Source: Lyophyllum atratum (taxonomy: Eukaryota; Basidiomycota; Agaricomycetes; Agaricales; Lyophyllaceae). Taken from it: a DNA stretch of 64,000 nt. The notes under the pieces were generated by a model. It saw only the letters and a program-made list of their open reading frames with translations, was not told the origin of the DNA and ran no database searches. Shown one piece after another: positions 21,513 to 33,923 of this stretch (position 1 is its first letter; every line of letters begins with the position of its first letter). Position numbers and translations under genes: made by a program. The DNA lies in the NCBI GenBank assembly GCA_014905825.1, contig JACGCN010000013.1, forward strand, positions 992,001 through 1,056,000, given 5' to 3'.

Positions 21513-24500
21513 ATGGAACATCAGGAACCATACCTTCAGCGCCCAACGACTCCCAAATCATCGACGACCTCTATCGACCTCACTGGCTCGCCGGCTGGAA
21601 TTGTAGCCTCAGCACCTCCTTCTCCGTCCTTGGAACCCTCTGACAGCCACACCTCATTTTCACGACGACGAACCAGCTGGGGCCAACGTCTGTTGGATGC
21701 AGGGCAGGACCCGCTTCGACTCGATCCCTTCCAAGTACCACCTTCCGCAGCGCTGTCGTCGTCTGCTCTCCCCACCTCGGGCGCCCGACCCGCGTTATCT
21801 GCTACTGGCGATCTCTTCTCATCTCCAACGGATGACAGGAGCTTTCCATTCTCAGCGCGCTACGGGAGTCAGCACCAGAACATGAACCCATATGCAAACT
21901 CGCAAGCCGGCCCGTCCACCGCGTCCCTTATGACACCGCCAGAATTCAGCTCGGAGGACGGTTACAGGGAGGACGATGAGGCGCATTTGACGTCAAATAT
22001 GTCGCGAAATGGGGCGGAGGGGGAATACGACGAAGCAGATCCTGAACGGAGCGCAGCCACGACGCCGCGCAGCCGTCGGCGTACGGTACGATACAGTGCG
22101 TCGCCTTCGCCTCTCAAGAAGACTAGTACGGCCGTCAGAACCATGTCACAAAAACTACGGCGTGCCTCTGTGCGCGTGGTCAACCTGGCGTCGGCAGGAC
22201 TGGAGAATCAGCTGCGGCTCGGTGATGGGGATGATACGGTCCGTGGTAGACGGCGCGATGATGACGAGGAGGATCCGTTGCCTGACTTAACGAAAGCTTT
22301 GCCCATTCGAGGCCGAACCCTGGGGTGTTTCGGTCCACAGAGCAAAGTCCGACTAGCTCTGTTTAATTTCCTCGTGTACCCGTACGTTGAACCTATCTTC
22401 CTCCCAACTCCGCTGCTTTGCTCACAATACGTGTCAGATGGACTGAACCCATTATTCTTGTGCTAATCATTATCAATGCTGTCGTTTTATCGATCCAAGC
22501 TGCCCTTCCTTTGACCCTCTCGACCTCCGATGGCACTGCTGTCCCGCCTCGTATCCGGGGCTATTTCTTTACTTGGGAAGACTACACTCTATTTGTATTA
22601 TTTATCATATTTACGTGAGTACGCTTCCATTCCTCAGAGATTTTTCCTGACCCATCACTCTAGGTTGGAAGCTTTCGCTCGCATATGTGTCTCCGGCTTT
22701 TTGTTCGACCCCGAAATCTCTATGACTTCCTTGTTCCGGTCTCCGTTCAGAGGGCCGTCCGATCATTTCCCACCCACCCCCTCCGGTGTTCCCAACACCG
22801 CAACACTCGCTCGCTCCGCCTCCCTCTCCCAAGGCGTCCTCAACAGGGGCACCTCCCTTACTAAAAAGTTCAAGAGCTTCAAGGGCACGCTTTTGCGGCC
22901 GTTTACCCTCAAGGCTCGTACACCAGTTTCTCCATACCCCAACATGCCACAACCCTCCGAGGTCGCACTGACCAATAGTGAACCCCCGTCTCATCACAAC
23001 TTCATGGCTGAGAAAGTGTTCAACGCAGCCCATGGCTTACATTCCGTGGTCCGGGAGCCGCAGACCGCAACTTTCTTGTCGAGAGCGTTACGTTCTGATA
23101 ACCCTGATGCCATTGCACTCCCGTTCAGGCTGAGCATCACGAATACCCACGACAAGGCGATTAGGAATATCCCGTACCTCAGGCAGAGCTGGAGCCGCAT
23201 CGACTTCATTGCCATCATCAGTTTCTGGATTGCGTTTGCGCTGGCGATATCTGGGGAGGAGAGGGGCCGGTATCATATTGGTATCTTTAGGGCGATGAGT
23301 GTTATTAGGACGGCGAGGTTGTTGACTATCACGTCTGGTACCACGGTGAGTACTCGGATGTGTGCGTTGGATGTTCATTGGCCCATTCATGGTCCCAGAC
23401 TATCATGCACTCCTTGAAAACAGCGCGTCCACTCCTTACCCGAGTTGCTTATTTCGTCCTTTTTGCTATGGTTCTCTTCTCGTAAGGTTCCTTGTTTATT
23501 CTTCCATTCCTTGCGTTGACCTTATGCCGTAGGATCATTGGTGTTCAATCTTTCAAAGGGTCCATGAGGAGGACGTGTCTGCTCTCCCCCATCCTCGGGG
23601 AGCAAGAAATCCAAATCGAAGGCCAATTTTGTGGAGGGTACATCGATCCTCTGACATTGAATGCCACCGGGTATATCCAGCTTGACGGAAGTAGAGTACC
23701 CACGTCGAAGGGCTACATATGTCCGCTCGGACAGGTATGCAAGGTCAGTGGAGTCAGTTCATCCCAAGGTGTTTTGTTGGAACCTCGGTCTGCGTAGGAA
23801 CAAGACAATCCTGCTAACAACGTCGAGAGTTTTGACGCCATTTGGTACGCGGCTTTGCAGGTTGTCATCGTCGCCTCTGCGAACGGGGTATGTGATCAGC
23901 TTCCCGTTTGTAGACGCAGTTTGCTGATGTAGCTTTACAGTGGACTCCACTGATGTACTCGATGATCGACGCGGAATATTTCTTCTCGTGTTTCTTCTTC
24001 ATCATTTGCGTCATCGTGCTCAATTTCTGGCTCATCAATCTTTTCGTCGCGGTCATCACCAACACGTTCTCTGCCATTCGTTCTGAGACGAAGAAGAGTG
24101 CCTTCGGAGCTGCCCCGTATGTTCTCCAGTTTTCTACCTGTGTTCGATGCTAAAATGATGTTCGCAGGCTGGTGCCGATCAACGACGAGCAGGATGATGG
24201 CTGGACGACGGAAGACGGCCGCAAACCGTCCCGAGCAAACCTTGCAAAGACGATCTATGGATACACCTCATGGTGTTGGGTATTCCTCGCTCTTACATCC
24301 CTTGTCCTCCAAGCCACCCGGTCGGTGGACATCGACGTTACACATGAGCTCGTCATGTACTACGGCGAGCTCGGTATCACTATTGCCTTTGACGTTGAGA
24401 TCGTGCTGCGTATTCTGGCCACGTTGCCGGATTGGAGAAGTTTCTTCTCGCATGGGAATAACTGGCTTGACACGATCCTGGCTATTGGGTCGAGCATCAT

Positions 24501-27500
24501 CCAGATTCCTGCTATCCATAACTCGTCGGTGTACCCTTGGTTCACGATCTTTCAGCTCGCGAGGTTTTATAGGGTCATTCTCGTGTTTCCGCGCATGAAA
24601 CCTCTTTTGGTGCGTTTGTTCGCGTTTCAGCACCGATTTGGCTGCTCATCGTCATTCATAGCTGGCTGTGTTTGGTAACATGTATGGTCTGGCGAACATG
24701 TCTTTGTTTTTGATCATGATCAACTACATCGCAGCGCTCGCGGCGGTGCAACTCCTCCGTGGCGATCTTGGAGAAGATACGCCGATGAATTTTGGTGATC
24801 TGTGGACGTCGTTCTTGGGCGTTTATCAGGTTTTCTCATCGGAGAATTGGACCAATGTCCTGTACAGCGCGACTGGAGCAGAGATTCGACTTGGACAAAC
24901 TGTTATTGTTGCGTTGTTCGTGACTGCGTGGATGTTGTTCGCAAATTGTAAGTGTTGCGTAATGTATTAGCATTATTTACTGCCTTGACTGACAACTCGC
25001 GAAGTCATTGTGCTACAGATGTTCATCGCTGTGATCAACGAGAATTTTGAGGTTGCAGAAGAGTCGAAGAAGGGACAGCAAGCGACAAAGTACTGGGCCA
25101 GCCATCAAGCACAGCAAGGGTCTGCAGCGTGGCTCCGCAAGTTCAATCCGTATCGCTGGGTCAAGGCCAATCCTGTAAAGGTCAAAGTCGAGAACCTTCC
25201 TGCCAATCTGGTTCTTCCCATGCAGAAGTCGTTGGTTCAGGATTACAACGTCCCAAGGATGGATGCTCGATCCCCTGTTGTACGCTTACCCGGTGTTTTC
25301 TGGAGAGTTACCTACTGATCTTCTCAATAGAATCAGCAGCCTGTTGCTAGCAGCTCCAAACCGCGCCACTACTCGTCGAAGTCTCTGAACGCCCTGGAAC
25401 GTCTGTTTGCGGGTGAAACGAGATCCAATGATCTACCCATGTCGACTCTCAGGAATGGCAAGGCGGAGACTGACCATGATGATGAGACTGAACGCCATCT
25501 GTACGCCAGTTTACTCTATACGTAGTTTGACATTGACTTCGCAAAACAGGGAGCTACTCGCCTCTGTCAATCCGGAAGGAGCTTCCTCGCAGGACATGCA
25601 CGATCTCATGTATGAGAGGCGGGCACAAAAGGCGGACTTCATCCGGGACCATCCCACATACGATAAGGCCTTCTGGGTGTTCTCTCAAAAGAACATTCTG
25701 CGCAGGCTATGTCAGAAGGTCGTGCAGCCTGCCAACGGTGAACGAATCTTTGGCACACCGTACTCTCCTATCGCGCACCCCATCTTCCAGCTCGTACTTC
25801 TTCTCACGGTGATCGGCGGTATCATAACGGAGACTATAGCAACCCCAGTCTACCGTCGGAGCTACTTTCTTGAGCATGGGCTAGAAGTAGGTGCTTGGTT
25901 CGACGTCGCGGAATCGGTGTTTGGTTTCCTCCTCGTGATCGAGTTTCTCATCAAGATTGTTGCGGATGGCTTCGCGTTTACGCCCAATGCCTACATACGT
26001 AGCATCTGGAATGTCCTTGACTTCTTCATTATGGTCGGCATTCTCGTTAACGTCACAACCGGCCTCATCTTCGTTGGTGGACTTAGTCGGTTTACCAGAT
26101 CACTGAAAGCGTTGCGGGCACTGCGTTTGATCACCCTCATTGACAGAATGCGGAACACGTTTCAGTCGTTGATATTATCGGGGGCCATCCGTATCCTGGA
26201 CGCGGCCATGCTCGCCATCCTCTACATGATCCCCTATGCCGTCTGGGGTTTGAACATCTTTGCAGGGAAAATGAACGTGTGCAACGACAGTGATGCAACT
26301 GGCTTGATCGATTGCAATGGTGAATATACGAACACGGTTTTGGGAGATTCCTTCGGCTTCCCAGTTCCCCGCGTTTGGGATAATCCTTCGCCCTCGACGT
26401 CGTTCTCGTTCGACAACTTCCGGTCTTCTCTTCTCATTCTTTTCGAGATTGTGTCGCTGGAGGGTTGGGTCGATGTTATGGGGGTCGCCACTGCTATTAC
26501 GGGCAAGGACCTACAACCCGAAACCAATAACTCGCAATTCAACGCTTTATTCTTCGTTATCTACAATCTCATGGGAGCCGTTGTAATCTTGACGCTCTTC
26601 GTCAGGTATGACACTTTTGGTGCTTGCCGTATTGGCCAGCGATTGACGTGTCCCTGGTTTCCAGTATTATCATCGGGAATTTCAGTTCGAAGACTGGTTC
26701 CGCGTTCTTGACGAAGGCACAGCGAGAATGGATCGATCTGCAAAAGCTGTTCAAGAGGCAAAAACCTTCGAAACGGCCTCCCACTCGACCCGGCAATTTC
26801 CTTCGGGGTTGGTGTTTTGATCGTGCTGTCCACAAACATGGCTGGTGGTCTAGAGCCATGACATTCCTCTTTGTCCTGCACATCTTAGCTTTAATGTACG
26901 TTGGTCTATCATTACCGTGATCCTTCGCTGACAAAGTACCCCAGGACGCAAACTTTCTCGAAGCGGGAATTAGCTGACACACTTCGGAGTATGATGTTGT
27001 TTCCTCCTTCCTTGACTGGCCGCTTATCCTTGCGATGTAGATGATTTTTTCCTGGCAATCATGTTCGTGTACATGGTTGATGTCGTCGTCCGTTTGTGTG
27101 GGCTGGGATGGAAGAGTTTCCGTGCGGACGGATGGAACTTGTTCGACATCGTCGTGGCAGCCGGGAGCTTCATCACAACCATGGTCGTTCGGTTTGGTGA
27201 CAGTGGGTTCGTCACGCAGCAGCTCCAGAAACTATTCCTCGTCAGCATCGCCTTTAAGCTTGTCCAGCGAACCAATAGTTTGAACATGCTCTTCAAAACT
27301 GCTGTGTAAGTTTGACCTGGCTTCTTTGAATCTGACGATGCTAACATGGCATCAGTGCGAGTCTCCCGGTCATCCTCAGCCTGCTTGGGCTGTGGTTGAT
27401 CCTGTTCATCTTCTTTGCCATCCTTTACGTTGAAGTATTTAGTTTGACGAAATGGAACTCTGGCGAGACTCGGAACATGAACTTTACGTCTGTCGGCTCC

Positions 27501-29130
27501 TCGTTGGTGATGCTGGCATTTATGAGCGTTGGGTAAGTCTGGTTGCTTGCTTCGTGACTCAGCTAATCTCTGCATACTTCCAGCGAGGGCTGGAACCAAT
27601 ATATGCACGATTAGTACGTCAACTAGCTCTCATGGAGTCCGCTCCCCATCTTACTTTCATTTCCAGTACCATCACGTATCCTCGCTGTACGAATAATACT
27701 ACAGATCAGGTAACTGATTCTGATTGTGGAAGTGAGCGCTGGGCCTTCGCACTCTTCATTGCCTGGAATCTTCTCAGCATGGTATGTCTCCCACTGCGCT
27801 CTCATACTGCGGATCATCAAATTATCTTCAACAGTACATCTTCGTCAATATGTTTACTGGTATGTTCATCCCTCCCCTTATTCTTCTTCTTTAGCCCTTA
27901 TGTTCCCCTCTTTTCAGGTGTGGTCGTCGAGAACTTCTCCTACGTTTTCCAGACCTCAGCGGGTGGTGCGAAATCGATAACTCGAGAGCAGATGCGTTCG
28001 TTCAAGAAGGTTTGGGCCGAATTTGCCAATCCTAGGACGGGTTACCTGGAACGTCATCGATTTGTTCCATTCTTCGGGGTAATTAGCGTGCCCTCGAGTA
28101 CTTTTTGCATTTCTAATCATCCTTTCGCTATAGAAATTGAGTGGAGCCTTCGAGGTCAAGATCTACCCGACTGAGTACAGTATCCCAAACATCACGGAGG
28201 TCTGCAGGGAGTCCTCGGAACCTGAGATGAATTGGTCGTCGAGGATTATCGAGGGCGTTGACATGGGGAAACTAGAGGCCGTCCTGAGCGGGCTGGACTA
28301 CACTGCTATCAGGAGGCGAAGAGCCATCTACAGTCGGCTGTACCATGAGGCTAGCATCTCCCATCAACAGGGCCGCGGAATCTCCTTCAATGATATGCTG
28401 ATACTACTCGCGCATCACAAACTCATAGTAGACGGGGAGGCGCTCACGTAGGTCTCGCTTACTTTATTACATGTTCAATAGCTCACATTCCTCGCCTAGC
28501 TTGAAAGATCTCGTCTCGAGAACCGAGACGAACAAACTCGTTACTGATCTCGTCAATTTGGATCGTGTTCGATCATTGCTCAAGACGATATCTCACCGCC
28601 GGCGCTTCCTGGCATACAAAGACCGCCTGTTTGCCGAGCAACAGCAAGGTACGCTCCTTTATAGCCAGATCCAACTGCGACTGACTCGTGTTTAAGAAAT
28701 ACCCTCCATTGTGGTGGATACCCTCAGGGAAACCCCTAGCCCAGTTACGCCCGATGGCTCGCATTACGGCTCAGCCCCCGGGAGCCCTACCCCAGAGCGA
28801 CGGTTCCACAGCCCTGATGTGTCTCTAGCACTGGATTTGACCCCCAGGCTACAGCGCAGCAGTCGTCGTGTAAGCGATATCAGTATGTTATCAACTGATC
28901 ATGGCTATTCGTCGCAGTACGTTGTCCCTGTCGTTCTTCATGCCTCGTGACTGATCATTATCTGCTAGGAGATCCTCGATGGATCAAGCGGATCCACAGA
29001 ACGTGCTTTCGTCGATGGAGAACTCCAGATGGGGAGGTGAGTGTTTATACAGGATATCCCTTTTTAGCTCTCTGAGCCGACGTGTGCAGATCTCATGATT
29101 CAGGCAGTAGACGAGGATGAGAGAATGTAA
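21513..29130 (+). CDS. CCH1: High-affinity voltage-gated calcium channel alpha subunit Cch1
   Basis: ATG 21513 opens a Ser/Pro/Arg-rich cytosolic leader of about 290 residues, followed by four ion-channel repeats. Repeat I runs from [18 protein letters not shown] to [20 protein letters not shown]. Repeat II runs from [17 protein letters not shown] to [15 protein letters not shown]. Repeat III runs from [16 protein letters not shown] to [11 protein letters not shown]. Repeat IV runs from [14 protein letters not shown] to [17 protein letters not shown]. Pore loops read ASANGWTP (I), SSENWTN (II), SLEGWVD (III) and GEGWNQ (IV), so the filter ring is N/E/E/E. S4 arginines are clearest in repeat III ([15 protein letters not shown]). 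A post-channel domain ([18 protein letters not shown]) and a phospho-rich tail end at TAA 29130. About twenty short introns; roughly 2,100 residues. Cch1 works with Mid1 in plasma-membrane calcium uptake under stress. A long insert separates S2 and S3 of repeat I (22700-23170). Confidence 0.95.
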
Positions 29131-29802
29131 CCTATGCATATGGAAATAATCGCATACCACCCATATACCTTTTGTTTAACTACGCACCACAGTGATAGAC
29201 AGCATCTGTACTCTACCGAGCCTCCAACACGGACTTTTTTCTTTTCAATTTGCACTCATGCATCTGAAGATTTCATATCCTCTCGCTCATACTTTGAGCT
29301 GTCCATTGCGAAGCGTCGATGGATGAAGAGGTGGATGACAAGCTGAGGTGCACATCTTCTGATCGTCGAAGTCGAAGCAAGTCGGCGAGGAGCTTTGAGG
29401 AGCTTTGTTCAGGTTTTTTCCAACAATGCGGCGCTGGTTCGCTCGTCAGAATGGCCACGTTTCCTCTGACTTGCACTTTCGTTTGACTCTCGTCCCAATC
29501 TCTAAGCCGACATGGGTGCGCCTGGTCCAGTGTTACTGCACCATCAAGTCCGCAGACAGAAGTCGTGTTTCTGGTCATAAACCAGTCTTTCAACTATCGA
29601 GTGAAGAGGCTTTGAAGGGTCGTGTGAATCGACGTCACAAGGCATCATCATCCTGATCTATCCTGATGCATTCGCCTGGCATCCGCCCTCTTTTTGTAGT
29701 CGTCATCTAAGTACAAGTCATATCAAGTCGACAAACAGGTTCGGTATCGAAAGTCATCGGTACAGGACCCAACATCTGACATCTTTCGAATTCAGCTCGA
29801 CG
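29131..29802. other. Intergenic, 0.67 kb
   Basis: 3' flank of CCH1 and promoter of the next gene. Open frames exist on both strands at 29273-29656 but lack good starts and family similarity, so I do not call them. Confidence 0.4.
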
Positions 29803-31178
29803 ATGTCTGTCTACCCTCGGAGCTTTCCTCAAGAGATCATCGATAAGATCATCAAGACTCTCGACGGCCCCGAGATGCAAGAGACACTCGTCGCATGCTG
29901 CACGGTGTCATCTTCCTTCTGTAATACAGCCCAGAAAATGTTGTACAGGTCAATTTCGGTTTCATTAGGCTATCCGGAAGATGGTGCGCGGAACGAAGCC
30001 CTAGAAAGCTCGTTGATGTCTAGTAGCCATCTCGGCACCTACGTAAACTCGATCTCAATCCTGATAAAACCCTCTCCCGGAATTTCATTCGTAGCCCTTT
30101 CTAAGCTGAATCAACTGCAATCTATGAAGATCAAAGGCGACGACCTTGGAATCACAAGTTGGTCTTTCTACCCGGACATATTCAAGCACAATGTATACAC
30201 AGTTCTCAGATCCGCTACGCTGCGCGATTTCAACCTATCGAACATATCTCACTTCCCACTTTCCTACCTCTGTGCATCCCCCTGCCTCCAAAACCTCGCG
30301 TTATCGCGATCGGCCCTCTTAGGTGACATTGTGTTCGATGACACATATTCCCCCCGTCCACCAATCGATCCCAAGCGTAAAGGCTGTCTCCGGACCCTCA
30401 ATTTACAGCAAGACACCATGTATTCATCCCTCCACTCTGCACTTCTGAGCCCTCTTTCGCCTCTCCAAGCCTCTGGCCTCCGAAAACTAGCACAGCAAAT
30501 TTGGGACGATGTAACCGTTATCGGGCTGAAAGCACTTCTAGCTGTTGCAAACTCTTCGTTGGAGGAGTTGTATATTGTTACCAGCATCTGTAGTAAGCAG
30601 AGATTGTACTCTTACCACACATCGATTGACGTCGAAGTCCTTAAGCATTCCCTGTCGATTTCCCTACAATGCATCTCCAACTGGGAAGCCTCCAAAATTT
30701 ACGACATGTCGCGTTTGAGATGGTGTATTTGTCGGGGCTTCGTTACGTAGCTAACCTTTGCGAGTCGCTTCGGAATGCTGACCATCTTGATGAGGTGGCC
30801 TTCTCCGTTGCAGGGGAATTGTGCGGTCTAGGTGACGCTGCTGATGAGGCTAAGTCCGAATGGAGGCGCATCGATGAATATTTGATTGGAGGCCATGGAA
30901 CGTCGCCTTTGCGTCTGATTCGTGTTGCAGAGCCTGGAGTGTATCAATCGCCAAGGATCACCGTAGGGATGCAGCCCGTCCGCCATACGATCACTGCCGA
31001 CCAATATTTTCATATGACGGCCAGGGCCGGTGTCCCTCGGAGGCTCGACAGTACGGAGACTCTCCAGGCATATTTCGAGGATAATATGCCTCATACATAC
31101 TCTGCGGGAAGCCTGTGTGTGGAGCGGGACTTTTCAGGAAGAGCACTGGTCGATATCTTTTGGGATCGTAAACTGTAA
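29803..31178 (+). CDS. F-box-like protein
   Basis: ATG 29803 begins SVYPRSFPQEIIDKIIKTLD, the F-box-like helix seen at the N-terminus of many agaricomycete proteins, followed by LVACCTVSSSFCNTAQKMLYRS, where the 'F.. AQ..LYR' wording is typical. Exon 1 (29803-30592) joins exon 2 (30646-31178) over one 53-nt intron that restores the frame as ...YIVTSICT|FPVDFPTMHLQLG. Leu-rich segments in between (LRDFNLSNISHFPLSYLCAS, LRKLAQQIWDDV) suggest degenerate leucine-rich repeats. The product is about 440 residues and ends FSGRALVDIFWDRKL. Probable SCF substrate adaptor; no partner can be inferred. It lies between CCH1 and a repeat-bearing interval. Confidence 0.72.
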
Positions 31179-32325
31179 ATCTTTCCCTTTCTTCCGCGCA
31201 TTCTCTGCTCAAAGCATCAAGGAGTCACGTATGAATGTCATACTGTCTAAACGTCGCCAAAGGGATATCTCGTGTGTATCTACCGACAATACAAATACGA
31301 TACGAGGCCACGTCATGATGTTAGTAAAGAGATCAAGATAAAATGCCATAGCCCCAACGTCCATATATCATGCACGTAGATTAGTGGCCGGGGTGAAGTA
31401 CCGCGGAATATCAGATCTTGTAAAATGTCTGTTCGTCCCGCCGCTGGGTTACATCTGCTGAGAGTCTGTTTATATATAAGGTGTTTACCATAGAGTAAGG
31501 TTACTTCCAAACAAGTGGACCATCACCGCCTGGAGGTTTCTTGACTCCGATTTGCATCGTGTTCCGCCCTCCCCTTCGAATTCGGAATGACTTCTGATCC
31601 TCACTGCAAGGCGCAGTATATATCTGTGATGAAGTTTCCTCGAGGCTTTAGTCTCGACTACTCAGGCACCGTCGGCTCGTTGCTTTTTAAGTATCTCTCA
31701 CTTCTGCCTCTTGAAGCTACAGGCGACAAGGCTACCACTAGCAGCCCTTTCTGGAGAGGACATCTTGGGATTACAGATATTCTTGGCAGACCTGAAGTCT
31801 GTGTGCTCAAAGCGCGCGCCTATCCTATCGATTTTTTTTGGGCAGCAGGCTAGGCGGTGCCCCAGTCCCATTTTCCCTCACGTTAACTGCATGCTGGGAA
31901 GACTTGATAAAGAACAATCACGCTGATCCAAGATTGGCCACCGATCCGCTAGAAAATCTGGGGTTCGACTGGAGAGACCCTGTGCAAAATTCCTGAATGG
32001 CACTCCTGGTCGCACCCTTATCTCTGAGATTGATAGATCAATAGGTTTCAGGACACCGTCTGAGCTCATTTGATTTGCCTTCAATGATCGTCCATGTCTG
32101 TCCTATGCCTTAAATACATAATTTAGTACATGGAGCGGGGAGTGTACTGTGTGCCCAATGTGAGCTACTCGTGACTCAGAGAAAGACCCAGAAGCTGCAC
32201 TGCACTCATCACCGTCGCTGCTGAGGACTATCTCTTCGCGATTAAGCTGGTGCACTTTAAGATCGACCAAAAATCGCACAAATTTAGAACGGACCTCTAT
32301 CGATGGACGACTCGAGGTGGCAAGC
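31179..32325. other. 1.1 kb accessory gap left of the repeat
   Basis: No supported gene. An ATG frame at 31587-31853 (MTSDPHCKAQYISVMKFPRG...) is open for 88 codons but has no recognised similarity. The interval is otherwise unremarkable until the repeat begins near 32326. Confidence 0.35.
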
Positions 32326-32935
32326 ATGATCAATGTATGCAGACCTAATGACGCTCGAAGGCACTGGCAGGGACTTGGGATGGAGATACGGAATGCAATT
32401 ATTCCACAAGGAAAGAATTGCAAGCCACCACCAATCGACACAAGCTACGAGCAGCCCTTCTTTTATTGTGCTGTGCTACGCTACGAGAGTGCTGCCTGGG
32501 TGTTGTGCTGATGGCAGGCTTGCGATGGTCTCCTCCTTTCTGGCTGGGGTTGGTAACGATTATCATAACGGCATATATCGTATGCAAACCGCCGCATACG
32601 CCCCTTCGCGAAATAACAGCGAAGACGAGTGGATTCATCGAAATAGTGGCAGCTGTCAAAAATCCCGATCCTATCGGAGTGCGACCCGAGGGCTGAACAA
32701 AATGCAAAAACCGATCTCCAGCTACACAACCCACACAGAGACTTATGGCCAAGTCCGGCCTCGGGCGCCCAAGACAGGGTCCTGATACACTTGTAGTCTC
32801 TGACTGCGGGATGTGTCAGCGGCTCCGGGTACCGCTGCTGGCGGCGGTACACTGGAGCTGTCCGACTGCCAGGATGCGGCTTTCCTTTTTTCACAGCGGG
32901 GTTCGACTCATTCAAGATGGGGATGCGCTTAGTTT
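32326..32935 (+). repeat. Left copy of a ~0.6 kb inverted repeat flanking eIF3a
   Basis: This segment matches the reverse complement of 37797-38446 over essentially its full length. Shared words include tatgcagacctaatga near its left end, gtctctgtgtgggttgtgta-like sequence in the middle, cccaagacagggtcctgata (32768-32787) and ctggcggcggtacactgg. Identity looks high in the centre and fades at the ends. It has no long coding frame and no obvious terminal inverted repeats. A GGTTCGACTC word near its right end resembles a Pol III B box but is not conserved in the other copy. It is probably a dispersed repeat of unknown class. Confidence 0.75.
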
Positions 32936-33219
32936 GGCTAGTTGAGTCGGAGGGCGTACAACAGAGTCGACCTTCAGCTGGCGAGAGTAGGAGGCCGTTT
33001 GTGCTGGATAAGACGAGCACTGGAATTGGAACGTAGAAGGAAGTGATCCCAGATGAACGGAGTATTTGACCTCGACCCTTGTTGGAACCGATGATCATGG
33101 TGTACAGATTTGATATCGCTGCCGTCTATTACGTATCTCTCGACTGCGTAAGATGACTATTTGACATTTTGATAGGGAGGGCTCGAGGAGGGGGAAGTAA
33201 AGTGATTACAGGGAGTTCA

Positions 33220-33465
33220 CGTTCCTACCAGCACGCCACTCGATCGTTGAACGGAATTCAAAAACACACCGCCAGCCCCAGAAATTGCACAAAGCCTCGT
33301 AACCAGTTCCCAGTCCTGACCACCTGGCACACAAGGTCTCGTACACCTGTGGCATAGGACTGCAGGTCGTATCAACGGCTTCGTGTGCTGTCGTTCGTTC
33401 GTTTAGGCGGTGGTATACTGAAGTTATTCGACTACCGGGACTGGTCCTCTTTGAGCAATCGTAAG
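33220..33465 (+). repeat. Degenerate third copy of the same repeat
   Basis: In the same orientation as the left copy, this stretch keeps a recognisable but worn version of 32680-32885: gaacggaattcaaaaac for the gaacaaaatgcaaaaac word, a ggactgcaggtcgtatcaacggct for gactgcgggatgtgtcagcggct, and ggcggtggtatactgaagttattcgactaccggga for the last part. Many substitutions suggest an older insertion or an older tandem duplication. It supports the idea that the repeat is a mobile or recurrent element rather than a single duplicated block. Confidence 0.5.
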
Positions 33466-33923
33466 ATAGGATGCGCCCGGCGTATTCTCCGGTGGGTTTG
33501 CCAGTGTGATGAGATCCTGGATGAAAGCTCCGTCCCCGGTTTCCTGGTCAGATCGGAAGCGTGGATTTGGCGATCACAGTAGAGCCTTGAATGCGTTTTG
33601 GGCACGCTGATTCAGTGGTCGGAAGTGGCCTAGGACGAGGTGTCGTACTATGCATTCGGGGACATGAGCGGCATGGCAGTGGTCGGAGCCGAGTTGGCAG
33701 TGACTTCAATTACGTCCGTTGACACGTGACGACGAAAAGCCAGCCCTAAATCCAAACCTAATTTTTTCAAAGGAGGATCACACAACATCAGAGGACAACG
33801 TCGCCAGCGTCGAGCACCGATACCAGCCATCCGCGGTCTACATCAAGGCCAAAAAGTACAGCCCTAATGTAGGTCATCTTTACTACCACATTTATCACAA
33901 ATCTCATCGTACTCCCAGTCAAT
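33466..33923. other. Promoter side of eIF3a
   Basis: About 460 bases between the degenerate repeat and the eIF3a ATG. It has a C/T-rich stretch close to the start codon (33880-33923), common before highly expressed fungal genes. No upstream gene or specific motif is clear. Confidence 0.4.

Noticed and set aside
32895..32910. Pol III B-box-like GGTTCGACTC word in the left repeat
   Set aside because: Not conserved in the inverted copy and no A box at the right distance.
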